A program made the translations under genes and the position numbers. The notes below the pieces were generated by a model. It saw only the letters and a program-made list of their open reading frames with translations. It was not told the DNA's origin and did not search any database. This document shows, piece by piece, positions 8,766-16,218 of a stretch of DNA of 25,328 bases (the stretch's first letter is position 1; every line of letters begins with the position of its first letter). The DNA comes from CAJBLF01 sp964545415 (GTDB taxonomy: Bacteria > Patescibacteriota > Gracilibacteria > Absconditabacterales > Absconditicoccaceae), in the NCBI GenBank assembly GCA_964545415.1, contig CAZJFP010000016.1, positions 1 to 25,328 of the forward strand, in the 5' to 3' direction.

Positions 8766-8791
8766 AAGAGCGCCTGAATTAGGCGCTCTTT
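8766..8791 (+). terminator. Intrinsic terminator
   Basis: AAGAGCGCC (8766-8774) pairs perfectly with GGCGCTCTT (8782-8790) around a seven-base loop, followed by T. Confidence 0.85.
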
Positions 8792-8830
8792 CTGATAATA
8801 AAGAAACGGTATACATAAAAAAAACAAACA

Positions 8831-8858
8831 TTGACTTTTTGTATAAAATATATATAAG
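8831..8858 (+). promoter_or_regulatory. Promoter of the 96-residue gene
   Basis: TTGACT (8831-8836), 16 bp spacer, TATAAG (8853-8858), then an A-rich leader of about 23 bases to the ATG. Confidence 0.75.
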
Positions 8859-8881
8859 AAAATAAACCAAAAACAAAACAT

Positions 8882-9172
8882 ATGGAAGAGTCAAAAAAAA
8901 TCCAGGTAATCCAGGTAAAAAAAACCGGCAATATGCTGGTAAAATGCAAAAACTCCTTTTATTGGGTATCTCCGAAAGGAGAAGTGCTCAATACAACGAC
9001 CAAAGCTGATTACAAAAGGAAATTGACAATGGTCAATTCCAACCATCCGGATTTCCAATGGGGATCCATCACTGAACTTGTTGTTGTGCAGGGAGTAAAC
9101 AGATATAAAAAAATGTTCACTCCGCGAGCAACGCATAAGCCCTTTGAGGGATTACATAAGATGTTGAAATAA
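8882..9172 (+). CDS. Hypothetical protein, 96 residues
   Basis: A small basic protein with no TGA codon, no signal peptide and no membrane segment. It has an internal two-residue echo at its start (IQV repeated) and a Lys/Arg-rich middle (KADYKRK, RYKKM). It resembles no family I can name. It forms a monocistronic unit with one of the best promoters of the window and a terminator 22 bases after the stop, so it is probably well expressed. The start is fixed by the promoter at 8831-8858 and by CATATG with an A-rich leader. A nucleic-acid-binding role would suit the charge, but nothing shows it. Confidence 0.75.
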   Translation: MEESKKIQVIQVKKTGNMLVKCKNSFYWVSPKGEVLNTTTKADYKRKLTMVNSNHPDFQWGSITELVVVQGVNRYKKMFTPRATHKPFEGLHKMLK

Positions 9173-9193
9173 TTGGTAAAGAATTGGTAAAGT

Positions 9194-9219
9194 AAGGGCG
9201 CCGAATACGGTGCCCTTTT
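9194..9219 (+). terminator. Intrinsic terminator
   Basis: AAGGGC-CC pairs with GG-GCCCTT around GAATAC, followed by TTTT. Confidence 0.8.
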
Positions 9220-9238
9220 GCTATACAACAAAAAAAAC

Positions 9239-9266
9239 TTGTTTTTGGGAACAAAATAAGTATGCT
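9239..9266 (+). promoter_or_regulatory. Candidate promoter of a small RNA
   Basis: TTGTTT (9239-9244), 16 bp spacer, TATGCT (9261-9266). Confidence 0.4.
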
Positions 9267-9271
9267 ATCAC

Positions 9272-9338
9272 TCCCAACGCTTATTGGTTAGTAGTTGGGG
9301 AAACCTGAAATAAGGCACCGTGTTTCGCGGTGCTTTTT
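9272..9338 (+). ncRNA. Candidate small RNA (about 70 nt)
   Basis: Between a promoter-like pair and a strong terminator lies a short sequence with a CCCAAC/GTTGGG hairpin (about 9273-9300), a linker GGAAACCTGAAATAAG, and the terminator hairpin GCACCG/CGGTGC with five T (9315-9338). There is no reading frame. It may be an independent small RNA or the attenuated leader of the next gene. Confidence 0.4.
9315..9338 (+). terminator. Intrinsic terminator
   Basis: GCACCG (9315-9320) and CGGTGC (9328-9333), followed by five T. Confidence 0.8.
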
Positions 9339-9341
9339 CTT

Positions 9342-9369
9342 TTGCACCCGAGTGAAAAATATATATAAG
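9342..9369 (+). promoter_or_regulatory. Promoter of the DUF456-GH26 pair
   Basis: TTGCAC (9342-9347), 16 bp spacer, TATAAG (9364-9369). Confidence 0.55.
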
Positions 9370-9370
9370 A

Positions 9371-9405
9371 AATTTAGAATTTAAAATTTAAAATTTAAAA
9401 TTATA
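9371..9405. repeat. AATTTAAA tandem units in the DUF456 leader
   Basis: Three to four copies of a TTTAAAA unit, self-complementary in part, lying between the -10 box and the ATG at 9412. Related AT-only units recur at 9930-9950 before the next gene. Confidence 0.5.
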
Positions 9406-9411
9406 GTAGAA

Positions 9412-9933
9412 ATGGATATTGTACTTATCATTATCGGTGCTGTACTTTGTCTGATAGCGATTATCGGCTCTGTTTTGCCGGTATTGCCAGGACCACTGCT
9501 TGCGTATGTTGCATTCATTCTTTTGCAACTCACTTCAGTACATCCTTTCTGACGGACTTTTTTCATCGTGCGATGACTCATCATTATTTTCCTTACGGTG
9601 TTGGATTATATCATTCCATCACGAGGAACCAAAAAATTCTGATGAACAAAGCGAGGAGTGAGAGGAAGTAATATCTGATTGCTAGTGACGGTGATTATCC
9701 TCCCTATCCTTTGAATCACTCTAGGGCCGTTCGGACTCATAGGATTGATTTGATGACCATTCGTCTGAGCATACCTCGGAGAAAAAAACGCTAGGAAAAA
9801 TGATAAGCAGGCATTGAAGGCGGCACGAGGATCGTTTATCGGATTCGTGACCGGTAGTCTTCTTAAGCTTGTAATCTCCATCATTATGGCTATCTATTTT
9901 ATATCAGCAGCATATCATATAATAACAAATTAA
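9412..9933 (+). CDS. DUF456 family membrane protein
   Basis: A 173-residue protein that exists only with TGA as Gly: nine TGA codons, including pairs at 9642-9647 and 9748-9753. It matches the DUF456 pattern: N-terminal hydrophobic segment with LPVLPGPLLAY (about 22-32), a middle segment ending in LDYIIPSRGTKKFGGTKRGVRGSNIG, then ILPILGITLGPFGLIGLIGGPFVGAYLGE, and a C-terminal segment with ARGSFIGFVTGSLLKLVIS. Three to four membrane spans are likely. The biochemical role of the family is not established. The downstream secreted glycosidase starts 25 bases later, so the two are probably one operon. Confidence 0.85.
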
Positions 9934-9950
9934 AATTTATAATTTAAAAT
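9930..9950. repeat. AT-only repeat before the GH26 gene
   Basis: AATTTATAATTTAAAAT-type units, like those at 9371-9405, end nine bases before the ATG at 9959. Confidence 0.35.
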
Positions 9951-9958
9951 ATCGTGAT

Positions 9959-11272
9959 ATGAAAAGAAAAGTGTGGATAGGAATATTTTTTGCGATCTGA
10001 ATGGTTTTCGTCGGTACTCAATCCGAAGCATATCTTTTTGGTATGAAATCACGGGACAATAGTATCTCAAATATAGAGCGCATTGAAAAAGAATACAAGC
10101 TTGACTTACCGATCGTCTCATTCATCTTTGATCCGCGAGGCAAACATGTAGAAAATATGATGAATCAGCTCAACGAAAAATTGTGAGAAGATAAGATCTA
10201 TCACATTTCTATCTCTCCAAATAGCTTAAGTGCAGCTGAGGTAGCTGCCGGGAAGTTCGATGAACAATACAAACAGTTTTTCAAGGACGTCAAAAAAAAC
10301 AATCTCAGAGTGATTTTCCGTACGATGCACGAGATGAATGGTGGGCGGTATCCATGGAGTTCTCAGCCTTTGAATTTCAAAAAAGCATGGATCCACGTAC
10401 GAGAACTTTCCAGAGCAGAAGGACTTAATCAAAACAATATCCTCTTCGATATGTCAGTGAATGCACGGGACTTGCCTGCCAAAGGTGGAAAGCCATCTCA
10501 GACGACAACCTTTATCCAGTGCCAGCAAAGCGTCAAAGCAAAACGGAAATGTCCGACCTTCGAAGACTACTATCCATGAGACAAATATGTCGATCTGATG
10601 GGAGTAACTTTCTACAATCGAGGAAAAGGAAACAGCAATCGCCGACGGTGAACACCGGATCAGATCGTAAACGCTGCAGGACGGAAAACCTTGGATAGGC
10701 TCAAGAAATTCAACAAACCGATCTTCGTGGATGAAGTAGGAACTACTGCAGTCAATTACACATGATCGTATGATTTCAATAAATCTCGCCAAGTATATTT
10801 AAACAACTCTGGGCTCAAAAACACTTGGCTCGTACAGCTCAAAGATTTTTTGGTTAGAGAGACAAATATCGTAGGCGCAATCTATTTCAACGTAGATCTG
10901 ACTAATGGATTACAGAAACGGACACTCGGAGAACTTGATTGGTCCGTCATCGATTTTGCGTCCAAGAAATTTTACAGCAAGATTCTTGATGTCTACAACG
11001 CAGGTAAACCAAATGAATTCACCAAACTCTACTATCTCTTCAATGTCCAGCGTCTGACACTCAACAATAAGACGTTCCTTATCAAACCTTCTTATGTCAA
11101 ACCTATCAAAGACCTCTATACCTTCACGACAAGCTATGTAAAAGGACAGACCGAGCAATTAGCGTTCCTCGACGGCACCAAAAAAACTTGATCCCTTAGC
11201 AAACAATATAAGAGATTCACAAAAGCGGATTTAGATGCTATCGTAGATATGACGAAGAAATTTCTAGAATAA
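9959..11272 (+). CDS. Secreted GH26-like glycoside hydrolase
   Basis: A 437-residue protein with six TGA-Gly codons. Residues 1-24 form a signal peptide (KRK, a hydrophobic stretch with a TGA-encoded Gly14, then TQSEA). The catalytic pattern is that of clan GH-A family GH26: FRTMHEMNGGRYPWS (acid/base candidate Glu125) and PIFVDEVGTT (nucleophile candidate Glu259). GH26 enzymes are mostly beta-mannanases; the exact substrate cannot be read here. A domain of about 100 residues follows the catalytic part (about 330-437). A glycosidase exported by a reduced, host-associated lineage could attack host or biofilm polysaccharide (inference). It follows DUF456 closely, so coupled export or membrane function is possible. 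Confidence 0.75.
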
Positions 11273-11299
11273 AAAAAGGACTTCAATATGAAGCCCCTT
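11270..11299 (-). terminator. Terminator of the minus-strand two-TM gene
   Basis: On the minus strand AAGGGGCTTC, loop ATATT, GAAGTCCTT is followed by seven T (plus-strand A run 11271-11277). It overlaps the stop of the GH26 gene, so it could serve convergent transcription. Confidence 0.55.
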
Positions 11300-11317
11300 G
11301 AGAAAAATAGTGATTTT

Positions 11318-11809
11318 TTAATAGTCATCCCTGAACCACATAATCCCCGATATTATAGCTATGATGAGCGAGACAATAGCCCATATCATATAAGCTGTGT
11401 TGTTCGGGTAAATGGATATACCATCAGGAAAAGTTACAGAAGTTTCGCCATTATCATCCAATAACGTCTCACGGAGTTTCATGAGGATATTGGATTTTTC
11501 AAGCTGTGTGGCGTCAGCAGATACGGCATTGAGTTCGTTGAGGGAAGATTTGAGGTTGTTGTACCAAAACTCAATATCTTCGTCCGGTGTTCTGTAGAAG
11601 ATAGAAGTGTAGCCTTTCGTTAACCCGTTATCCTCACAATATTTCACAGCTATTGATAACTGTTGTTGTGCGAGTTCGACGGTATTAGCATCAGCAGCCA
11701 GTTTAAGATGACCTTCGCAATTTTGATCGAAGGTGATTCCGTTGTAGATTCGTGCGCCTGCCCACAATATGAGCGATATACACGCAATAATGCAAATTGT
11801 CTTTTTCAT
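11318..11809 (-). CDS. Small two-TM protein, hypothetical
   Basis: A 163-residue protein without TGA codons. An N-terminal hydrophobic segment (about 4-20) and a C-terminal one (about 138-157, ending in WFRDDY) flank a soluble domain of about 115 residues rich in Ala, Leu, Asn and Glu, with two Cys (about 31 and 58). The layout suggests an extracytoplasmic loop held at both ends, or a signal-anchor protein with a C-terminal span. I recognise no domain. It is monocistronic, with a consensus promoter upstream (11836-11863) and a terminator after it. Confidence 0.8.
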   Translation of the reverse strand: MKKTICIIACISLILWAGARIYNGITFDQNCEGHLKLAADANTVELAQQQLSIAVKYCEDNGLTKGYTSIFYRTPDEDIEFWYNNLKSSLNELNAVSADATQLEKSNILMKLRETLLDDNGETSVTFPDGISIYPNNTAYMIWAIVSLIIAIISGIMWFRDDY

Positions 11810-11835
11810 AATGCTCTATATTTATATTTACATAG

Positions 11836-11863
11836 AATATATACAAAAGAAGGTAAATGTCAA
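11836..11863 (-). promoter_or_regulatory. Promoter of the two-TM gene
   Basis: Minus strand: TTGACA (11858-11863), 16 bp spacer, TATATT (11836-11841), leader of about 25 bases. Confidence 0.7.
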
Positions 11864-11920
11864 GTATAAATAAAAACACATCGATTGATGTGATTTTATT
11901 GAGAAACAAATAAAGTTCTT

Positions 11921-13048
11921 TTATATAAGCTTCACCGTTTCAAATAACTCCAACAATACCTGATCTTCACTCATACCAGACAATTTCGCCTGATAATTCA
12001 AAATGACTCTATGTCTGAGTACCGGTAATGCGACTCTCTGGACATCTTCATGGGTGACATAGGTCCTCCCTTCCGCTAACGCGACTGCCTTGCTGGCAAG
12101 CATGAGTCCTATCGATCATCTCGGTGATGTTCCGTACAAGATATATTGATGTTCTTGTCTCGTGATATGGGTGAGTCTCGTGATATAGTGTTTAATTTCG
12201 TCAGAGATGGTAATAGTATCTATTTCCTTTTTGAGATCGTTCAATTGCTTGTGGGTGATGACGGATTTGAGTTCATGCAGATGCTCTTTTTCTAGGGTAT
12301 CGAGCATGGTCTTTTCTTGCGAAATGCTTGGATAGCTGACCAACACTTTGAACAAAAATCTATCAATTTGTGCTTCTGGTAACGGATAGGTCCCTTCTTG
12401 TTCTATCGGATTCTGAGTGGCGAGGACAAAGAACGGTTCAGGTAATTTGTGTGTAAATCATCCTATAGTCACTTGATGTTCCTGCATCGCTTCGAGCAGT
12501 GCGGATTGGACTTTGGGTGTTGCTCTATTTATTTCATCAGCCAAGATGATGTTAGCCATGATCGGCCCCATCTTGGTATCGAATTCCTGGGTTTTGCCAT
12601 TGTAAATCTCGCCGCCGATGATATCTGCTGGGAGCAAGTCCGGAGTGAATTGGATCCTTTTGAATTCCAATCCCAAAAGCTGTGCAAAGATGTGGATAGT
12701 CTTGGTTTTTGCTAATCCGGGAAATCATTCGACGAGAACATGACCTCCGCAGAGGATATTGATGATGATCGCGTTGATGAGGTCGTCCATGCCGATGATA
12801 TATTTGTGGAGATATTCTTTGAGATGCTTCAATTCGGTGTTGTGGAAATCTAGATGAAGAAGTCACTCCTGGAAATATCTCGTATCGATGACGTGACGAG
12901 CAGGTTCAGAATGTTTTTTCTTTTTGAAAATATTGAGTACAGAGAGGAAATGTTCGTTTTCGTCCTTGAAAAAAAAGACGAGTACCGCTCCGACGATCAG
13001 AATGACGACTGTTATGAGGATAATTATGGTTCGCATTGTTTTGTACAT
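11921..13048 (-). CDS. MoxR-family AAA+ ATPase with N-terminal TM anchor
   Basis: A 375-residue protein in one minus-strand frame once four TGA codons are read as Gly. After a membrane segment (about 7-27) and a basic linker comes a full MoxR ATPase: YIIGMDDLINAI, Walker A VEGFPGLAKT (about 106-115, first Gly encoded by TGA), the PADIIGGEIY loop, Walker B IILADEINRA (about 168-177), ALLEAMQEHQVTIGG, sensor 1 VLATQNPIEQEGTYPLPEAQIDRF, and the C-terminal lid SPRGSIGLMLASKAVAL. MoxR proteins act as chaperones that load or insert cofactors into target complexes, usually beside DUF58 or VWA-domain genes; none is adjacent here. The N-terminal TM is unusual for the family. ATG 13036 and 13081 are alternative starts; a promoter-like pair at 13066-13093 favours 13048 or 13036. 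Confidence 0.88.
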
Positions 13049-13065
13049 ACAAGATAAACAGTAGT

Positions 13066-13093
13066 ATACTACAAATCTCATGCTAAGTATCAA
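13066..13093 (-). promoter_or_regulatory. Candidate promoter of the MoxR gene
   Basis: Minus strand: TTGATA (13088-13093), 16 bp spacer, TAGTAT (13066-13071). Confidence 0.4.
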
Positions 13094-13242
13094 GACTATT
13101 AGATCGATATGGATGTATTAGAAATTCTATTCTGTCTATCCCAGTTATCCCGTCTCTTTGTTTTGAAGCAAAAATTTGTACATCATCCTTCAAAAATATG
13201 TTTTAGTGGTTTTGAGTGAATGATGGATAAATCCACCAGGAT

Positions 13243-13270
13243 TTGCATTTTTTACGATTACGGCTATAAT
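13243..13270 (+). promoter_or_regulatory. Promoter of the MscS gene
   Basis: TTGCAT (13243-13248), 16 bp spacer, consensus TATAAT (13265-13270). The transcript would start near 13277, before the repeat block. Confidence 0.6.
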
Positions 13271-13282
13271 TATCAAGAAGAC

Positions 13283-13371
13283 CAAACGATGAAACGATAA
13301 AACGATGAAGCGCAATAGATAAGGGAAGAAAATCGTTTAGTCGTTTGAACATTTAATCATTTAGTCGTTTT
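13283..13371. repeat. Inverted repeat block built from AAACGAT / ATCGTTT units
   Basis: Three direct AAACGAT units (about 13284-13308) face AATCGTTT, AGTCGTTT and AGTCGTTTT units (about 13331-13371). Together they can form a long, register-flexible hairpin. The block ends two bases before the MscS start codon and lies inside the predicted leader. Confidence 0.65.
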
Positions 13372-13373
13372 GT

Positions 13374-14237
13374 ATGAATACTCTAGGACAAGCAGCAGGG
13401 AATGTAACGGAAAGCTTCCGGGATTTTCTCGTTAGGATTTATGAGAATCCTTTTGTTTCAAAGATGGTGCTGTTGATACTCGCTATAGTGCTGAGTTTCA
13501 TTTTGATGTCGTTGTCCAAAATACTTGCCGTATACCTCAAAAAGAAAATCACCAAGAATTTTGTCACCAAAGGGAGCAAAGATATAGAGAACGTTTCTGC
13601 ATTGATAGGGGATATTATTTTCTATACCTTGACGGTGCTCTCGTTGTTTACTGCATTCAGTCTTGTAGGATTAAAGGTCGGGCTTATCCTCTGAGGTATC
13701 TCTATCGGTGTAGGATTTGCGTTTAGGACGACATTGACGAATCTGATTTCTGGTATCATGATTTACACTACCAAAGAATATCAGCCGGGCAGTATCGTTA
13801 CGGTCAAATTATGAGGAGAGATTACGGGAAGGATAGAACAGATCGATATGAAAAATGTCATCATCAGGACGTTTGATTTCAAGAGGGTAGTCATTCCAAA
13901 TTCCAAGTTTGTGAGATCAGTCATCAAGACGTATAGCTTGGAAAATGTATTGAAATTGGATATCAATCTCAAAATAGATATGTCGATGGATATTGAAAAA
14001 GTCATTGATCTGACCTTGCAGAAGGTCAATAGCTATGACTTCGTGATTTACAAGGAGTATACACAAGTATTGATCACAGAATTTGATGCCAAGATTTGCG
14101 AGATGAAAGTCAGTTTCTGTTTCAATCCTAACGCAGGCATCCCGACAGATTTGATGAAATCCAAAATCCAAGCAGGATTGATCCAAGAATACAAAAAGAT
14201 GACCAAAGAAGCTGCAGCAGCAAAAGCGAGTGCGTAA
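13374..14237 (+). CDS. MscS-family mechanosensitive ion channel
   Basis: A 287-residue protein with two TGA-Gly codons. A first membrane segment (about 28-48) is followed by a second (about 75-110) and the pore-lining helix region GLILGGISIGVGFAFRTTLTNLISG (about 100-125). Then comes the MscS beta domain: PGSIVTVKLGGEITGRIEQIDMKNVIIRTFDFKRVVIPNSKF (about 137-181), ending in the alpha/beta C-terminal domain. It opens under membrane tension and releases solutes on osmotic downshock. With two to three spans it is like small MscS channels. It is monocistronic, with a promoter at 13243 and a terminator at 14297. Confidence 0.9.
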
Positions 14238-14296
14238 TTTTCATGATGGAATACTAAAAAAATCGTCTGCATAATCATTTTTTTTATTATGAAAAA

Positions 14297-14324
14297 CTTC
14301 CGGTGAATACCCGGAAGCTTTTTT
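14297..14324. terminator. Bidirectional intrinsic terminator
   Basis: CTTCCGG / CCGGAAG with a T run on the plus side and an A run on the other, between convergent genes (mscS and the small membrane protein). Confidence 0.8.
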
Positions 14325-14565
14325 ATAATACATACATGATGATGTTTGCTATCTTGGTATAGAGTATATCGACTCCATGTACGACCAAGATGCACCATGG
14401 GACAGTACAACATATAAGTGTTATACCAAGCATTCTATCGACGACTAGCTCGTTTTTTATGATATGGAATCTCGCTTCTGTACCTATTCCAAAACCGAAG
14501 ATACCGACCAAAAGAGCAGCCAAGAAGAACACTACAAACAAAAGTACAATATACGTCATAGGCAT
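14323..14565 (-). CDS. Small membrane protein, 80 residues
   Basis: Two hydrophobic segments (about 4-30 and 45-70) around a short polar loop. No TGA codon and no motif I know. The frame is closed upstream by TAG, so it is complete; ATG 14559 is an alternative start two codons in. Its stop overlaps the T run of the shared terminator. A TATATT-like box lies upstream on the minus strand but no clear -35 box. Function unknown. Confidence 0.55.
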   Translation of the reverse strand: MPMTYIVLLFVVFFLAALLVGIFGFGIGTEARFHIIKNELVVDRMLGITLICCTVPWCILVVHGVDILYTKIANIIMYVL

Positions 14566-14618
14566 TTTGTTTTTGATTAGACCAATATACTAATCATTCT
14601 TTCTAACGTTTCAATACC

Positions 14619-14646
14619 TTGATTTCACAACAATGATAGGTAAACT
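14619..14646 (+). promoter_or_regulatory. Candidate promoter of lgt
   Basis: TTGATT (14619-14624), 16 bp spacer, TAAACT (14641-14646). Confidence 0.4.
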
Positions 14647-14736
14647 ATCGATAAATATCCGCCATGGCGGATGATAAATGCTCTGCGATAAATTTATCAT
14701 TTTATCGGCTGAAAGCCTTTTATCATTTTATCAATA
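14644..14736. repeat. Inverted repeat block built from GATAAA / TTTATC units
   Basis: GATAAAT and GATAAATG units (about 14650-14692) face TTTATCATTTTATC copies (about 14693-14732), with a perfect palindrome CCGCCATGGCGG inside. The block ends about a dozen bases before the lgt start codon. Confidence 0.65.
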
Positions 14737-14747
14737 CTTGTATAGTC

Positions 14748-15599
14748 ATGATTGCATTTTCTATCTGATCTATTGATATCTATCGGTATGGGATATTCTA
14801 TGTCGTAGCATTTTTGGCGGGATATCTCTTTCTCTATCGGATCAGCAAAAAAAATATATTCTGAAAGACTTTCCCCCGTCTGCAGACATTTCTTGAAAAA
14901 CATCTCGACGATCTTATGCTTTACATATTCTTCGGCGTATTGCTGTGAGGTAGACTCGGACATGTGATTATCTACGATCTGCAACATTATCTCCAGCATC
15001 CTGTGGAAATTTTTCAAGTCCGGAAGTGAGGGATGTCGTTTATTGGCGGAATAGTGTGAGTGACCATAGCAATGCTTATCTTGATGAGAAGAAAAAAACT
15101 CTCATGGAAAGAATTGCTTCTGCTCGGAGATCTGATTCTCGCTATCTTACCGTTCGGTATCATGCTCGGAAGGATAGGAAATTATCTCAATCAGGAATTG
15201 TACGGTATCGTAGCTTCAGAGGTTTTGGGAAAATTTGGATATCCGTTTTTCTCTCTTTTGAATCAGTTGGGATTGATGCATGTGTATTCACAGGTAGATG
15301 AACTGCTGAGAGTGAATACCAATTTTCTTGCTAGTTTTTTTGAAGGGTTTGTTTTGTTGGTTATTACGATGTTGGTGTTCCGTACTCGGGTGCACAGAAA
15401 AATCGTTCAACCGGGCAAGATCGTGGGGATCTTCCTGATAGGATATAGTTTCATTAGATTTTTATTGGAATATCTTAGGGCCGATTCTCAGCTGGAATTC
15501 CAGGGCTGGTTTACGATTTCCCAGTGGTTTTTCTTGGTGTTTTTTGTTGTAGGACGAGGGGTGTGGTTCCAATCTCGCCAAGCTTCTAGAACATCATAA
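14748..15599 (+). CDS. lgt: Prolipoprotein diacylglyceryl transferase
   Basis: A 283-residue integral membrane enzyme that moves diacylglycerol from phosphatidylglycerol to the lipobox Cys of prelipoproteins, the first step of lipoprotein maturation. With TGA as Gly the frame runs from ATG 14748 and contains the family motifs in order: LLGGRLGHVIIYD (about 65-77), HPVEIFQVRKGGMSFIGGIVG (about 84-104, with Phe-Ile-Gly-Gly where FHGG is usual), GRIGNYLNQELYG (141-153), and the C-terminal RFLLEYLRADSQ. The usual His of the SFHGG motif is Ile here, worth noting because that His is usually conserved and important for activity. Six or seven spans are predicted. A minus-strand frame across the first half (14697-15017) is a shadow. 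The start lies just after a repeat block. Confidence 0.9.
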
Positions 15600-15603
15600 A
15601 AGG

Positions 15604-15631
15604 TTGACTTTAATATTAAAATATATATAAC
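15604..15631 (+). promoter_or_regulatory. Promoter of the secreted hypothetical gene
   Basis: TTGACT (15604-15609), 16 bp spacer, TATAAC (15626-15631), then an A-rich leader. Confidence 0.75.
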
Positions 15632-15659
15632 ATAAAAAACAAAAAACAATAAATTACTC

Positions 15660-16109
15660 ATGAAAACACTTTTATTATGTATTGTGGTGCTACTAGGTAG
15701 TAACTACATCTACAGCCAGGTGGCTAAAGTCCAATTTGCCGACAATACTATCGGATATGCGGTCGATATCCACAAACGCCTTGGTGTTGGAGATACCATT
15801 GTCCTGGAATCATTGGATCAAAAGGTTTGGATCCCCGTAACACACAGGAATCCTCAATCGGTCATTAAGACCGGAACAGTACAAAAAATTGTATTTTATA
15901 CCGCCGAATTCGAAGACATCTATGCTAATTTTTATTTCGCTGACGACAATAGAAAAAAGCCGAGAATAGAATCAGTAGATGATTGGACGGTAGTATTGTT
16001 CAATGTAGGAGATACCATTCAGGTAGTAGGTACTATAAATGAATATGGTGACGAAACCTACAAATTGCATTTTGGCCAATTGCCAAATGTGAACACACCC
16101 GAAAAATAG
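15660..16109 (+). CDS. Secreted hypothetical protein, 149 residues
   Basis: Residues 1-19 form a signal peptide ending near YSQ. The mature part of about 130 residues is rich in beta-type sequence (alternating hydrophobics, VGDTI repeated twice: about 43-47 and 118-122), suggesting a small beta-barrel or two related halves. It has no lipobox Cys after the signal region and no catalytic motif I know. There is no TGA codon; nine glycines all use GGN. It stands alone behind one of the strongest promoters of the window and before a terminator, so it is probably an abundant surface or periplasm-like protein. Confidence 0.78.
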   Translation: MKTLLLCIVVLLGSNYIYSQVAKVQFADNTIGYAVDIHKRLGVGDTIVLESLDQKVWIPVTHRNPQSVIKTGTVQKIVFYTAEFEDIYANFYFADDNRKKPRIESVDDWTVVLFNVGDTIQVVGTINEYGDETYKLHFGQLPNVNTPEK

Positions 16110-16150
16110 CCACAAACTGCTGTTATAACAAGAATAAAATTATAAAGAAG

Positions 16151-16177
16151 GTGGGGGAGTTTCCCTCACATTTTTTT
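16151..16177 (+). terminator. Intrinsic terminator
   Basis: GTG-GGG / CCC-TCAC hairpin (one mismatched G) followed by seven T. Confidence 0.65.
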
Positions 16178-16186
16178 ATGAAAAAA

Positions 16187-16210
16187 AAAGACGCCCGAAA
16201 GACGTCTTTT
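16187..16210. terminator. Bidirectional terminator
   Basis: AAAGACG (16187-16193) and CGTCTTT (16203-16209), with an A run before and T after, between convergent genes. Confidence 0.7.
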
Positions 16211-16218
16211 CATATTTT

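Larger units (their letters stand above)
8321..8791 (+). ncRNA. Multi-hairpin structured RNA (about 470 nt), class unknown
   Basis: A complete transcription unit (strong promoter, strong terminator) with no long frame. It is far more GC-rich than the surrounding DNA. Separate helices follow one another: CCCCC/GGGGG (about 8408-8435); CCGT/ACGG; AGACT/AGTCT enclosing GGGA/TCCC (about 8478-8507); GCGGT/ACCGC (about 8552-8566); GCCGGC/GCCGGC (8587-8592 with 8646-8651); GCTCT...CTCCCG/CGGGAG...AGAGC (8661-8712); GCCCT/AGGGC (about 8721-8745). I found no RNase P core motifs, no tRNA-like 3' end or GGTTCRA loop of tmRNA, and no SRP tetraloop region. A 16-codon frame opens at the leader (8335). It could be a large non-coding RNA or a long leader ending in premature termination. 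Confidence 0.5.

Noticed and set aside
8321..8791. tmRNA, RNase P RNA, SRP RNA or cobalamin riboswitch
   Set aside because: No tRNA-like end or T-loop, no RNase P conserved core, no SRP domain motif. A faint B12-box-like string near 8367-8383 lacks the rest of the aptamer.
12552..12866. Minus-strand frame of 104 codons in another register
   Set aside because: It overlaps the MoxR ATPase core in a different frame and is His/Arg-rich as shadows often are.
14697..15017. Minus-strand frame of 106 codons
   Set aside because: It is antisense to the first half of lgt, whose plus-strand frame carries the GGRLG and GGMSF motifs.
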